Shown in pieces: positions 44,099 to 52,769 of a DNA stretch of 64,000 bases. Source of the DNA: VAZQ01 sp040510075 (lineage in GTDB: Bacteria; Pseudomonadota; Alphaproteobacteria; Rhizobiales; Xanthobacteraceae); assembly GCA_040510075.1 (NCBI GenBank), contig JBEVJT010000113.1:1-64000 (forward strand), written 5' to 3'. Every line of letters starts with the position of its first letter. The stretch's first letter is position 1. The position numbers and the translations under genes are program-made. Under the pieces are notes generated by a model. It was not told where the DNA came from and made no database searches. It worked only from the letters and a program-made list of their open reading frames with translations.

Positions 44099-44412
44099 GC
44101 AATGTGCGCGCCTGTCTGCTCCTTTGTTGTTGAGCGGCGCGAGTCCGAAACCCAACAGGGAGGTGAAATGCCCCCGGGATGTTCTAGCCGCGATGATCGC
44201 CGCGGCATCGTTCGGGTTGCGGCGTAGCGGCAAATTGGCGAACGGCAGCGTCGGGAGCGGCCTCTTGGGCCGCATCAGTAAGGCAAGGCCCTGCTTGGCC
44301 CCTCCCGGCGAGTGCTTCGTTGGCAAGAGCTTTTGTTTGATTAGAGACGCGCTGGCGATCGGCCAAGCGCGGAGTCTTTCTTTTTCCTGTTGACCACCGC
44401 ATATGCGGGGTC

Positions 44413-45465
44413 ATGAAATTCGTCGACGAAGCCAAGGTGTACATCCGCTCCGGCGATGGCGGGAACGGCTGCGTCTCGTTTCGCCGTGAGAAGTTTCTTG
44501 AATTCGGGGGTCCCAACGGCGGCGACGGCGGTAAAGGCGGTGACGTGACTACCGAAGCCGTCGAAGGGCTGAACACGCTCATTGACTACCGTTACCAGCA
44601 GCACTTCAAGGCAAAGAACGGCGGCGCCGGGATGGGCAAGGACCGCCATGGGGCCAACGGGGCCGACGTGGTTCTCAAAGTGCCTGCCGGAACCCAGGTG
44701 TATACGGAAGACGGCGATACCCTGCTGGCCGATCTAACTGAAATCGGCCAGCGCGCGGTGCTTGCGCGCGGGGGCAATGGCGGCTTCGGCAATACCCATT
44801 TCAAGAGCTCCACGAATCGCGCGCCGCGGCACGCCAATCCCGGACAGCCGGGCGAGGAGTTCACGATCAGGCTGCGCCTCAAGCTTATCGCCGACGCCGG
44901 CATCGTGGGACTGCCGAACGCCGGCAAATCGACGTTGTTGGCCGCAGTTAGTGCGGCGAAGCCGAAGATTGCGGACTATCCTTTCACGACGCTTCATCCG
45001 CAACTCGGCGTGGTCGGGGTCGACGGCCGCGTATTCGTGCTCGCCGATATTCCCGGATTGATCGAAGGGGCGCATGCGGGCAGCGGATTGGGCGACCGCT
45101 TTCTGGGTCACGTGGAGCGCTGCCGCGTGCTCGTGCACCTGGTCGACGGCACCGTTGAGAATGCGGGCAGTGCCTACGCGACGGTGCGCACCGAACTCGA
45201 CGCTTACGGGCATGGCCTCGCTGACAGGCGCGAGATCGTCGTCCTCAACAAGACCGATGCGCTTACCCCGGAGCAGCTGGAAGTGCAGAAACGGCACCTT
45301 ATGCGCGCAATGGCGAAGCCACGACACGACGATGGACAGTTGTTTGCCGTCTCAGCCGCAACCGGGGCTGGGCTGCGCCAACTCCTGCATGCGGTGCTCG
45401 CCGCGATTAACGAAGAACGAGCCGCGCGCGCCAAGGGGGCTGAAGTTTCGGCATGGCAGCCCTGA
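44413..45465 (+). CDS. obgE: GTPase Obg
   Basis: Ribosome-assembly and stress-related GTPase, 350 residues. Glycine-rich Obg fold at residues 1-158 (GGPNGGDGGKGGDV, GGNGGFGNTHFKSS), then the G domain: G1 GLPNAGKS 166-173, G3 DIPG 213-216 in LADIPGLIEGAHAGSGLGDRFLGHVERC, G4 NKTD about 279-282, G5 SAATG. No extra C-terminal OCT domain, as usual for this group. It follows a 570-bp gap from the GNAT gene. Confidence 0.97.
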   Translation: MKFVDEAKVYIRSGDGGNGCVSFRREKFLEFGGPNGGDGGKGGDVTTEAVEGLNTLIDYRYQQHFKAKNGGAGMGKDRHGANGADVVLKVPAGTQVYTEDGDTLLADLTEIGQRAVLARGGNGGFGNTHFKSSTNRAPRHANPGQPGEEFTIRLRLKLIADAGIVGLPNAGKSTLLAAVSAAKPKIADYPFTTLHPQLGVVGVDGRVFVLADIPGLIEGAHAGSGLGDRFLGHVERCRVLVHLVDGTVENAGSAYATVRTELDAYGHGLADRREIVVLNKTDALTPEQLEVQKRHLMRAMAKPRHDDGQLFAVSAATGAGLRQLLHAVLAAINEERAARAKGAEVSAWQP

Positions 45466-45494
45466 CCCGAATGGAGCGCACACAAGCACGCGCA

Positions 45495-46259
45495 CTACTG
45501 CAACAACTCAATCAGCGCCTTCGCATCTTTCGGCGCGGCGCTCTTCTGGTCGTTGTCGAAATATACGAACACCGTGCGGCGCTGCCGCCGCCATTTGCGG
45601 ATATGTCGCGCCCAGGCGCGCAACATCCTGGGCGAATAATTGCCCCGATAGCGGCCACCCGGCCCGTGGCCGCGCACATAGACGTGCCGCGCCGTGACCT
45701 CCCAAGGCGCCGGTGCATCATGGTGATCGGAAAGACAGAGCGAAATATTTGCGCGGTGCAGAAGATCGAAAATCTCGTCGTCGTACCAGCTCTTGTGACG
45801 GAACTCGAACGCGTAAAGATGTGAGCGCGGCAGCATCTTCAGAAACGACGCAAGCCGCTCGCTGTTTTTGGTAAATCGTGCCGGCAGCTGGAAGAGAACC
45901 ACGCCCAGCCTGGGCCCAAGCACCTGCAGCCGGGTGTCCATGAGCTCGATGGAATTCGCGCATTTCTCCGTAAGCCGCTTCCAATGGGTGATGAATTTCG
46001 AAGCTTTCCAGGCGAACAAAAATTCCCGTGGCGTCTGGTCGCGCCAGCCAGCCACCGCTTCCAGGGAGGGTGTCCGGTAAAACGAACCGTTGATCTCGGC
46101 CGTTGCAAACTGCGTCGAGTACCAGGCAAGCCACTGCTTCTTTGGCAGATCGGCAGGATAAAACGGGCCGCGCCAGCCGTCGTAAGTCCAGCCGGAAGTC
46201 CCGATCCAGATCCCGGTCAGTTTTCGCTTGCTTGCCTTGGCACGGCGTCGAGCGCGCAT
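45495..46259 (-). CDS. DUF72 family protein
   Basis: 254 residues with the DUF72 TIM-barrel pattern: WIGTSGWTYDGWRGPFYPADLPKKQWLAWYSTQFATAEINGSFYRTPS, then FAWKASKFITHWKRL, LGPRLGVVLFQLPARF, and the C-terminal YFDNDQKSAAPKDAKALIELL. Function unknown; a nuclease or sugar-binding role has been suggested for relatives. A basic N-terminus (RARRRAKASKRKL) precedes the fold. It lies opposite in strand between obgE and proB. Confidence 0.9.
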   Translation of the reverse strand: MRARRRAKASKRKLTGIWIGTSGWTYDGWRGPFYPADLPKKQWLAWYSTQFATAEINGSFYRTPSLEAVAGWRDQTPREFLFAWKASKFITHWKRLTEKCANSIELMDTRLQVLGPRLGVVLFQLPARFTKNSERLASFLKMLPRSHLYAFEFRHKSWYDDEIFDLLHRANISLCLSDHHDAPAPWEVTARHVYVRGHGPGGRYRGNYSPRMLRAWARHIRKWRRQRRTVFVYFDNDQKSAAPKDAKALIELLQ

Positions 46260-46315
46260 GCTAAATAACGCCGAACGCGCGACAATGGTTGTCGCATCGT
46301 ATTCCTTTCCCCTGC

Positions 46316-47446
46316 ATGCACTCCCAGCTTCCCGCGCTTCACGACTTCCGGCGCATCGTGGTGAAGGTCGGCTCCTCGCTGCTCGTTGACCACGCGCGGG
46401 GCCGGCTCAAGCACGACTGGCTCGCGTCTCTCGCCGACGACATTGGCGCGATGCATCGGGACGGCCGGGACATGCTCGTGGTTTCCTCCGGCGCGATTGC
46501 GCTTGGGCGCGCGGTGCTGCGCATTCCCACCGGGCCGTTGCGCCTCGAAGACAGCCAGGCGGCGGCCGCGGTCGGGCAGATCGCATTGGCGCGAACCTGG
46601 TCCGAGGTCCTCGGCCGCCACAGCATCACCACCGGCCAGATCCTCGTCACGCTGCAGGATACGGAGGGACGCCGGCGCTATCTCAATGCACGCTCGACGA
46701 TCAACAAGCTGTTGGAGTTGCGCGCCGTGCCGGTGATCAACGAGAACGACACGGTTGCCACAAACGAGATCCGTTACGGCGACAATGACCGCCTGGCGGC
46801 CCGTGTCGCCACCATGGCGAGCGCCGATCTGCTTGTCCTGCTTTCGGATGTGGACGGGCTCTACGACGCTCCGCCAGCAGACCACCCGGAAGCGAAGCTC
46901 GTCCCTGTGGTGGAGCGCATCACTTCGGCGATCGAGACGATGGCGGGTGCCGCCGGCTCGGGGCTCTCGCGCGGGGGAATGCAGACCAAGATCGAAGCAG
47001 GCAAGATCGCCACCGGCGCCGGCACCCACATGGTGATCGCCTCGGGCCATATCGCCCACCCGCTCACCGCAATAGCGGAAAAGGGACGCTGCACCTGGTT
47101 TCTCACCGGTGCCACCCCCCTCGCCGCGCGCAAGAAATGGATTGCCGGAACTCTCGAGCCCAAGGGCAGCCTCACGATCGATGCCGGAGCCGTGGCAGCC
47201 CTGCGGGACGGTAAAAGCCTGTTGCCTGCCGGTATTCTGCGGGTGGAGGGGACGTTTGCGCGCGGCGACGCGGTCATCATCCGAGGACCCGATGGCGCCG
47301 AAGTCGGGCGCGGCCTCGTCGGTTATGATGCGGAAGACGCAGGCAAAATCCGCGGGCACCCGTCCGCGGAAATCCTTTCCATTCTGGGCTTTGCCCGGCG
47401 TGCCGAGATGGTCCACCGGGATGATCTGGTCCTGACGCCGCCCTAG
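46316..47446 (+). CDS. proB: Glutamate 5-kinase
   Basis: First enzyme of proline synthesis. 376 residues from ATG 46316 (a TTG at 46289 is possible but less likely). Amino-acid kinase domain at 1-265, with RRIVVKVGSSLLVD, VSSGAIALGRAVL, VINENDTVATNEIRYGDNDRLAARVA and LSRGGMQTKIEAGKIA. The C-terminal PUA domain spans about 280-365 (GSLTIDAGAVAALRDGKSLLPAGI). proA does not follow, although proB-proA adjacency is common. Confidence 0.96.
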   Translation: MHSQLPALHDFRRIVVKVGSSLLVDHARGRLKHDWLASLADDIGAMHRDGRDMLVVSSGAIALGRAVLRIPTGPLRLEDSQAAAAVGQIALARTWSEVLGRHSITTGQILVTLQDTEGRRRYLNARSTINKLLELRAVPVINENDTVATNEIRYGDNDRLAARVATMASADLLVLLSDVDGLYDAPPADHPEAKLVPVVERITSAIETMAGAAGSGLSRGGMQTKIEAGKIATGAGTHMVIASGHIAHPLTAIAEKGRCTWFLTGATPLAARKKWIAGTLEPKGSLTIDAGAVAALRDGKSLLPAGILRVEGTFARGDAVIIRGPDGAEVGRGLVGYDAEDAGKIRGHPSAEILSILGFARRAEMVHRDDLVLTPP

Positions 47447-47460
47447 CCGCCGGCGCGCAT

Positions 47461-47497
47461 AAAAAAAGAAGACCCCGGCGCCCAAAGGGCCAGGGTC
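47461..47497 (-). terminator. Rho-independent terminator (minus strand)
   Basis: Stem built from GACCC and GCCC pairing with GGGC and GGGTC (47471-47497, loop AAA). On the minus strand it is followed by TTC and seven T residues (47461-47467 complement). It serves the 64-residue protein gene; it may also help end proB, though the plus strand lacks a T-run. Confidence 0.7.
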
Positions 47498-47597
47498 TGT
47501 CGTCGGATGGGTGAGGGGTTGGGGGGCTGGGGGGCACGCCACCCGACGTTAGGCTAAAAACTCGCTAGAGCGCCTTCCGTTCCAGGGCGCAGCAAAT

Positions 47598-47792
47598 TTA
47601 TTTTTCTCTCCGGCGCCGCCGTGCCTGGGGCCTGGCCGAATGACTGCCCTGCGGCGGCAGATCCACGTGCCTGCCATCCGGGAACTCGATGTAACGGCTG
47701 AGGATTCTACGGCCAGTGCCGCTGCGTCCCTCCACCACGTAGCGGGTGCCGACCGGAAAACGTTGCGGCAGAAGATGCAACTGCGACTGCAT
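47598..47792 (-). CDS. Small conserved hypothetical protein, 64 residues
   Basis: Start at ATG 47792, with GGAGGATCC immediately upstream, a strong ribosome-binding site. MQSQLHLLPQRFPVGTRYVVEGR...RILSRYIEFPDGRHVDLP, followed by a basic tail, looks like a compact beta-rich domain. From memory, similar small proteins occur in Bradyrhizobium, unnamed. Own terminator downstream. Not recognised functionally. Confidence 0.7.
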   Translation of the reverse strand: MQSQLHLLPQRFPVGTRYVVEGRSGTGRRILSRYIEFPDGRHVDLPPQGSHSARPQARRRRREK

Positions 47793-47944
47793 GGATCCTC
47801 CAGGATACATTCGGCCCTGAATTGAGTAGCGGAATTGAGCAGCCGCTCAATGCGCGCCGCGAACACGGCGTTCCGAGCGACCGCGCAAAGTCCTGGGAGT
47901 TTCTGTGCAAAGCTGTGGAAAAGCCAGAGATCAGGTGTCAGCGA

Positions 47945-48946
47945 TCAGATCTCGAACCCATTGTCGCGCGCGAAGCCTTTGAGCGAGGTTTCCGGCCGGG
48001 CACCGAGGTGCTGGATAACCTCCGCCGCCGCGAGCGCGCCAAGGCGAGCGCAGTTGCGGTGGTCGGCGCCGCGCGCCATGGCGGCCAAAAAACCCGCCGC
48101 GAAAAGATCGCCGGCACCCGTGGCGTCGACGACGCGATCGACGTTGACCGCAGGCACCGCTTCGGTTTCGTCGCGGGTGATCACCAAAGCTCCCTTCTCG
48201 CTTCGCGTGATCACCGCAAGCCGGGCATCCTTGCGCAGCTCGTTGAGCGCCGTTTCGAAAGCTGCTGTCTGATAGAGACTATGGAGCTCGCGCTCGTTCG
48301 CAAACACGAGATCGATCGTGCCGTTCCTGATCAGGTCGAGAAATTCCGCGCGATAGCGGTCGACGCAGAACGCATCGGAAAGCGTAAGTGCAACGCGGCG
48401 CTCTGCGGCATGCGCGATCTTCGCTGCCTTGAGAAAAGCCTCCTTCGCGTGCGGCGGGTCCCAAAGATAGCCCTCGAGATAGACGATCTCGGTGGCCGCA
48501 ATGTCTGCTGCATCGATGTCCTTGGGGTAGAGATCCTGCGCGGCGCCCAGATACGTGTTCATCGTGCGCTCGCCATCGGGAGTGACCAGCACATAGCAGC
48601 GCGCCGTCGATGGACCGCTCGCCGCCGGCGGGGTCGAAAACGACACGCCCGCCGCGCGGATGTCGTGGGTGAAGACACGGCCGAGCTCGTCGTCGCGCAC
48701 CTTGCCGATGAAGGCCGCGCGCGCGCCAAGCGAAGCGACGCCGACAGTCGTATTTGCAGCCGAGCCGCCCGAAATCTCCACCGCCGGTCCCATCGCGTCA
48801 TAGATCGCCGCCGCCTGCTCTTCGGCGATCAGCGCCATCGCGCCCTTGCGCATGGTGTGGCGGATCAGGAAGTCATCCTCGGTGCGCGCGATCACGTCGA
48901 CAATGGCGTTGCCGATTCCAAGCACGTCGAAGCGAGACGCAGGCAT
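47945..48946 (-). CDS. PfkB-family kinase, probable adenosine kinase
   Basis: 333 residues from ATG 48946 with GGGAGC upstream. Ribokinase fold: FDVLGIGNAIVDVIARTEDDFL at the N-terminus, GGSAANTTVGVASLGARAAFIGKVRDDELG (PfkB signature 1, about 59-88), and DATGAGDLFAAGFLAAMARG (signature 2, catalytic Asp, about 286-305). The pattern is that of bacterial adenosine kinases in Rhizobiales rather than sugar kinases, but the substrate is not proven. Divergent from trpS. Confidence 0.88.
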   Translation of the reverse strand: MPASRFDVLGIGNAIVDVIARTEDDFLIRHTMRKGAMALIAEEQAAAIYDAMGPAVEISGGSAANTTVGVASLGARAAFIGKVRDDELGRVFTHDIRAAGVSFSTPPAASGPSTARCYVLVTPDGERTMNTYLGAAQDLYPKDIDAADIAATEIVYLEGYLWDPPHAKEAFLKAAKIAHAAERRVALTLSDAFCVDRYRAEFLDLIRNGTIDLVFANERELHSLYQTAAFETALNELRKDARLAVITRSEKGALVITRDETEAVPAVNVDRVVDATGAGDLFAAGFLAAMARGADHRNCARLGALAAAEVIQHLGARPETSLKGFARDNGFEI

Positions 48947-49120
48947 CGTGAGCTCCCAAAATTGCGCGCGCACTATACTGGTCGCAGCTCCCCAGGCAAT
49001 CAACATAGGCGCCCCGCTGCAGCACGCATGCGTCCTTAATAGCACCTCAACAGCACATGCGTACCGCTTGCACGTACGGCGCGCGGCATGCGATGCAATC
49101 GATGTCAGGAGAAATTCCGG

Positions 49121-50155
49121 ATGGCATTCAAGGAGCGCGTGTTTTCAGGCGTGCAGCCGACAGGGAATCTGCACCTCGGCAATTATCTCGGAGCAATCGT
49201 GAAATTCGCCGCGCTGCAGGAACGCTACGACTGCATCTATTGCATCGTCGATCTGCACGCCATCACGGTGTGGCAGGATCCGGCCGAGCTGCCCAAGATG
49301 ATCCGCGAAGTGGCCGCTGCGTTCATTGCCTGCGGCATCGATGTGAAAAAAAACATCATCTTCAATCAGAGCCAGGTTGCCGAGCATGCCGAGCTTGCCT
49401 GGATATTCAACTGCGTTGCGCGACTGGGCTGGCTGAACCGAATGACGCAGTTCAAGGAGAAGGCGGGAAAGGATCGCGAGAATGCTTCGGTCGGTCTTTA
49501 CGCCTATCCGGCGTTGATGGCCGCCGACATTCTGGTCTATCGCGCCACCCATGTTCCGGTGGGGGAAGATCAGAAGCAGCATCTCGAGCTCTCGCGCGAC
49601 ATAGCCCAGAAGTTCAACGGTGATTTCGCCGCATCGATCCGGGCCCACGGCTACGGTGATGCATTCTTCCCGCTCCCGGAACCGCTGATTCAGGGTCCGG
49701 CGACGCGGGTAATGTCGCTGCGCGATGGCACGAAGAAGATGTCCAAATCAGACGCTTCGGACCAGTCACGCATCAATCTGACAGACGATGCGGACACGAT
49801 TGCGCACAAGATCCGGCGGGCGAAAACGGACCCGGCGGTGCTGCCCGGCGAGGAAAAAGGCCTGGAGCATCGGCCTGAAGCCGACAATCTCGTCGGCATC
49901 TACGCCGCGCTCGCAGGTACGACCAAGACGGATGTCCTCAAGGAGTTCGCAGGCGCCCAGTTTTCAACGTTCAAACCCGCCCTGGTCGATCTTGCTGTCG
50001 CAAGGCTCGCGCCGATCAACGCTGAAATGAAACGGCTCATCGCCGACTTTGCCTTCATCGACTCATTGCTCGCCGATGGCGCCACTCGCGCGCAAGCGAT
50101 TGCAGGCGATACCATGCGTCAGGTGAAGGACATTGTCGGCCTAGTGCATCGCTGA
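49121..50155 (+). CDS. trpS: Tryptophan-tRNA ligase
   Basis: Class I synthetase, 344 residues from ATG 49121 with AGGAGA upstream. HIGH-like motif PTGNLHLGNYLGA (residues 13-25), KMSKS near residue 206, and family segments LLYPALMAADIL-like (GLYAYPALMAADILVYRATHVPVGEDQKQHLEL) and KIRRAKTD. Starts a long plus-strand run of translation-related genes. Confidence 0.97.
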   Translation: MAFKERVFSGVQPTGNLHLGNYLGAIVKFAALQERYDCIYCIVDLHAITVWQDPAELPKMIREVAAAFIACGIDVKKNIIFNQSQVAEHAELAWIFNCVARLGWLNRMTQFKEKAGKDRENASVGLYAYPALMAADILVYRATHVPVGEDQKQHLELSRDIAQKFNGDFAASIRAHGYGDAFFPLPEPLIQGPATRVMSLRDGTKKMSKSDASDQSRINLTDDADTIAHKIRRAKTDPAVLPGEEKGLEHRPEADNLVGIYAALAGTTKTDVLKEFAGAQFSTFKPALVDLAVARLAPINAEMKRLIADFAFIDSLLADGATRAQAIAGDTMRQVKDIVGLVHR

Positions 50156-50253
50156 TCGCCAGAGCTGCTCGGTGAGCCGCGCGCGCCTATTGTGTCCCCA
50201 CTGATCGGCGTGGCAGGATTTGCGGCTGTGTCCGCGCCGGACAGAGTAGGTCG

Positions 50254-50748
50254 ATGAGCACGAAGCGCCGCAGCTACGAAGCCGGTCACTCGCCCAAATT
50301 TCTGGTCGTCATCGATGACTCGCCCGAATGCGATCGAGCCTTGTATTTCGCAAGCCGCCGCGCTCTGCGCATCGGCACAACCGTCCTGATGTTGCGCGTG
50401 ATCGAGACGCATGATCATACTCAGCAGTGGCTCGGTGTCGCCGACATCATGCGGGCGGAGGCGCATGAAGAAGCCAATGCCGTGCTGGATCGCCACGCTG
50501 CGCGTTCGGCTGCGATGACGGGAGTGATGCCGCAGCGCATCATTCGCGAGGGCGAAAAGGCCGAGGAACTGCTCAAGCTGATCGAGGATGATGAAGACAT
50601 CGCGCTGCTCGTTCTTGCAGCCGCACTAGGTCCCGAAGGACCCGGTCCTCTCGTATCCAGTGTCAGCAAAAATGCAGGCGAGTTTCCGATCCCGATCGCC
50701 ATCGTCCCCGGACACCTCACGGATGAGGAACTCGATGCAGTCTCCTAA
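50254..50748 (+). CDS. Universal stress protein, UspA family
   Basis: 164 residues, one Usp domain: KFLVVIDDSPECDRALYFASRRALRIGTTVLMLRVIE, then IIREGEKAEELLKLIEDDEDIALLVLAAA. The ATP-loop G-x2-G-x9-G-S/T near the end is only partly kept (GPLVSSVSKNAGEFPIPIAIVPG), so nucleotide binding is uncertain. Located between trpS and nfuA. Confidence 0.9.
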   Translation: MSTKRRSYEAGHSPKFLVVIDDSPECDRALYFASRRALRIGTTVLMLRVIETHDHTQQWLGVADIMRAEAHEEANAVLDRHAARSAAMTGVMPQRIIREGEKAEELLKLIEDDEDIALLVLAAALGPEGPGPLVSSVSKNAGEFPIPIAIVPGHLTDEELDAVS

Positions 50749-50797
50749 AGTGGGATGGCTTTATCTTCGAATCGTCGTCCCACTCTACCTCATTGTG

Positions 50798-50870
50798 GAG
50801 TATGATCTTTTCCGAAAACCGGTTCCCAACCCGCATCACGTGCGGGGCAGGCTTTTTCGGGATCGTGCCT
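50798..50870. repeat. Composite palindromic repeat with nested hairpin
   Basis: Same family as the element at 27.7 kb: GAGTATGATC...TTTTCGGGATCGTGCC with TCCGAAAACCGG inside. A second palindrome, CCCGCA-tcacg-TGCGGG, is nested in the middle. It lies in the 230-nt gap before nfuA. Confidence 0.75.
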
Positions 50871-50978
50871 AAGACCCGAGCTGGCGCGAGTGATGCTTGA
50901 AGTTCAATGCAGAGCAGCCACTTATTAGCCGAAGCGCCCCGTGCGCTCGCCCCAGGGGCTGCACCCAAGGAGAAACTC

Positions 50979-51539
50979 ATGTTCATCCAGACCGAGCCCA
51001 CTCCCAATCCGGCGACTCTCAAATTCCTGCCGGGCCGCACGGTACTGGCGAGCGGCACGCTCGACATGCGGGACACCGAAGCGGCTGAGCAATCCCCGTT
51101 GGCGGAGCGTCTCTTTGGGATTCCGGGTGTGGCCGGCGTGTTCTTCGGCTCCGACTTTGTCGCGGTGACCAAATCTGCGGGCGAATGGCAGCAGCTCAAG
51201 CCTGCCATCCTGGGTGCCATCATGGAGCATTTCATGTCCGGCGCGCCGATCACCCGCACTGGGTCGGCCGCTTCGGCGAGCGAGGAGTTTTTTGCGCCGG
51301 AAGATGCAGAAACCGTAGCGGCGATCAAGGAGCTCATCGAAGCCCGCGTCCGGCCCGCGGTCGCCAATGATGGCGGCGATATCACCTTTCGCGGCTACAA
51401 GGACGGCGTCGTTTACCTCGATATGAAGGGCGCCTGCTCCGGCTGCCCTTCATCGACCGCGACATTGCGGCACGGCATCCAGAACTTGCTGCGCCATTAC
51501 GTGCCCGACGTGGTCGAGGTCAGGGCCATGGGGGCGTAA
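50979..51539 (+). CDS. NfuA/Nfu-type Fe-S scaffold protein
   Basis: 186 residues from ATG 50979 with AAGGAGAAA. The N-terminal Nfu_N domain (MFIQTEPTPNPATLKFLPGR, residues 1-88) is followed by a NifU C-terminal domain (about 108-180) with the cluster ligands C153-x2-C156 in GACSGCPSS. It delivers Fe-S clusters; nearby clients include MiaB. Followed by tsaB after 70 nt. Confidence 0.95.
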   Translation: MFIQTEPTPNPATLKFLPGRTVLASGTLDMRDTEAAEQSPLAERLFGIPGVAGVFFGSDFVAVTKSAGEWQQLKPAILGAIMEHFMSGAPITRTGSAASASEEFFAPEDAETVAAIKELIEARVRPAVANDGGDITFRGYKDGVVYLDMKGACSGCPSSTATLRHGIQNLLRHYVPDVVEVRAMGA

Positions 51540-51609
51540 GGCCGCATCGTTAGTTCTGACCCGGGACGCGTCGGCGGGTCGCAGCTTGCTGCACGCCTGA
51601 GGGCGAGGG

Positions 51610-52293
51610 ATGCGCGTTCTTGCAATCGATACCGCGCTCGAGGCCTGTTCGGCCGCGGTGCTCGATCTGGACCACCGCGGGATTGTTGCGGTCGAATCGC
51701 TCACCATGGCGCGTGGCCACGCGGAAGCGCTGATGCCGCTCATCGCCCGCGTCATGCGCGAGGCCGCAATCGAATTTGCCGAGCTCGACCGGATTGCCGT
51801 TACGACGGGCCCCGGGAGTTTTACCGGATTGCGCGTGGGCATTTCCGCCGCGCGAGCGATTGCGCTCACGGCGGGCAAGCCCGCGATCGGCCTATCGACG
51901 CTTGCCGCCTTTGCAGCTCCGCTCATTGCCGATGACGACAGCACGAACGTGGTGGCCGCAATCGATGCACGGCACGCGCAGGTCTATCTGCAGGTATTTG
52001 GCAGGGGCGGACGCACGCTCGTTTCGCCACGGATAGCCACGCTGCGCGATGCACTGCGCCTGTCTGTGAGCGGGCCCGCCCGCCTGGTCGGCTCCGGCGC
52101 CCAAGCCATGGCAGCAGCCTGGCCGAAGGAAGCCGAGCCTCCGCTTCTCGTCGAGAACTGCGCCGCGCCCGAAATCGCCTGGGTCGCGCGTCTCGGCGCC
52201 GCAGCGGCCGAAGGCTATGGACCGCCCAAGCCGCTCTATCTGCGCGCGCCCGATGCGCAGCCGCAGGATGCTGCTCGACTTGCCCGCCGATGA
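51610..52293 (+). CDS. tsaB: tRNA t6A37 threonylcarbamoyl complex subunit TsaB
   Basis: 227 residues of the ASKHA fold: MRVLAIDTALEACSAAVLD, ARGHAEALMPLI, VTTGPGSFTGLRVGISAARAIALTAGKP. Partner of TsaD and TsaE in making t6A, the substrate that MtaB later thiomethylates. Its end overlaps rimI by 4 nt (ATGA), so translation is coupled. Confidence 0.95.
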   Translation: MRVLAIDTALEACSAAVLDLDHRGIVAVESLTMARGHAEALMPLIARVMREAAIEFAELDRIAVTTGPGSFTGLRVGISAARAIALTAGKPAIGLSTLAAFAAPLIADDDSTNVVAAIDARHAQVYLQVFGRGGRTLVSPRIATLRDALRLSVSGPARLVGSGAQAMAAAWPKEAEPPLLVENCAAPEIAWVARLGAAAAEGYGPPKPLYLRAPDAQPQDAARLARR

Positions 52294-52769
52294 GGAAATT
52301 TTTCAGCGGCTTGCTCGCGCGAAAGGAGCCTCGATTTTCGCCTGCAGGAACGCGAGATGCGCGCGCAATGGCAGCGCTTCATGCTGCTTCCTTTCAACGT
52401 GGCTGGAGCGAGGACGAATTTGAAAAGCTCCTGTTGGAGCGCAATGTCGTCGCCGATCGTGCCAGTCTGGGGACCGAGCTCGTTGGGTTCATCCTGTCGC
52501 GCATCGCTGGGGATGAGGCCGAGATTCTGTCCATCGCCGTACACACCTCGGAGCGCAATCACGGGCTCGGGCGCCGGCTGCTCGATATCAACATGCGGCG
52601 CATGGCTGGGCTTGGCGTGTGCTCCCTGTTTCTGGAAGTGGCCCAGGACAACCTCGCTGCCCGCAAGCTCTATCAGCGGGCCGGTTTCCGTGACGTGGGC
52701 CGGCGCGAGGCATATTATGCGGATCGGGATGGTGCCGCGGCACTGATCCTGCGCAGAGAACTCACATGA
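52290..52769 (+). CDS. rimI: Ribosomal protein S18-alanine N-acetyltransferase RimI
   Basis: 159 residues, GNAT fold. GFILSRIAGDEAEILSIAVHTSERNHGLGRRLLDINMRRM holds the acetyl-CoA loop (RNHGLGRRLL, about residues 89-98), then LFLEVAQDNLAARKLYQRAGFRDVGRREAYY. The tsaB-rimI order supports the RimI call. Both ends overlap neighbours by 4 nt. Confidence 0.92.
   Translation: MRKFFSGLLARKEPRFSPAGTRDARAMAALHAASFQRGWSEDEFEKLLLERNVVADRASLGTELVGFILSRIAGDEAEILSIAVHTSERNHGLGRRLLDINMRRMAGLGVCSLFLEVAQDNLAARKLYQRAGFRDVGRREAYYADRDGAAALILRRELT

Noticed and set aside
44099..44412. Hypothetical gene between the repeat region and obgE
   Set aside because: Stops interrupt the plus strand, and the minus-strand frame runs into obgE in antisense; no start signal.
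46217..47542. 441-codon minus-strand frame opposite proB
   Set aside because: Antisense shadow; proB is complete.
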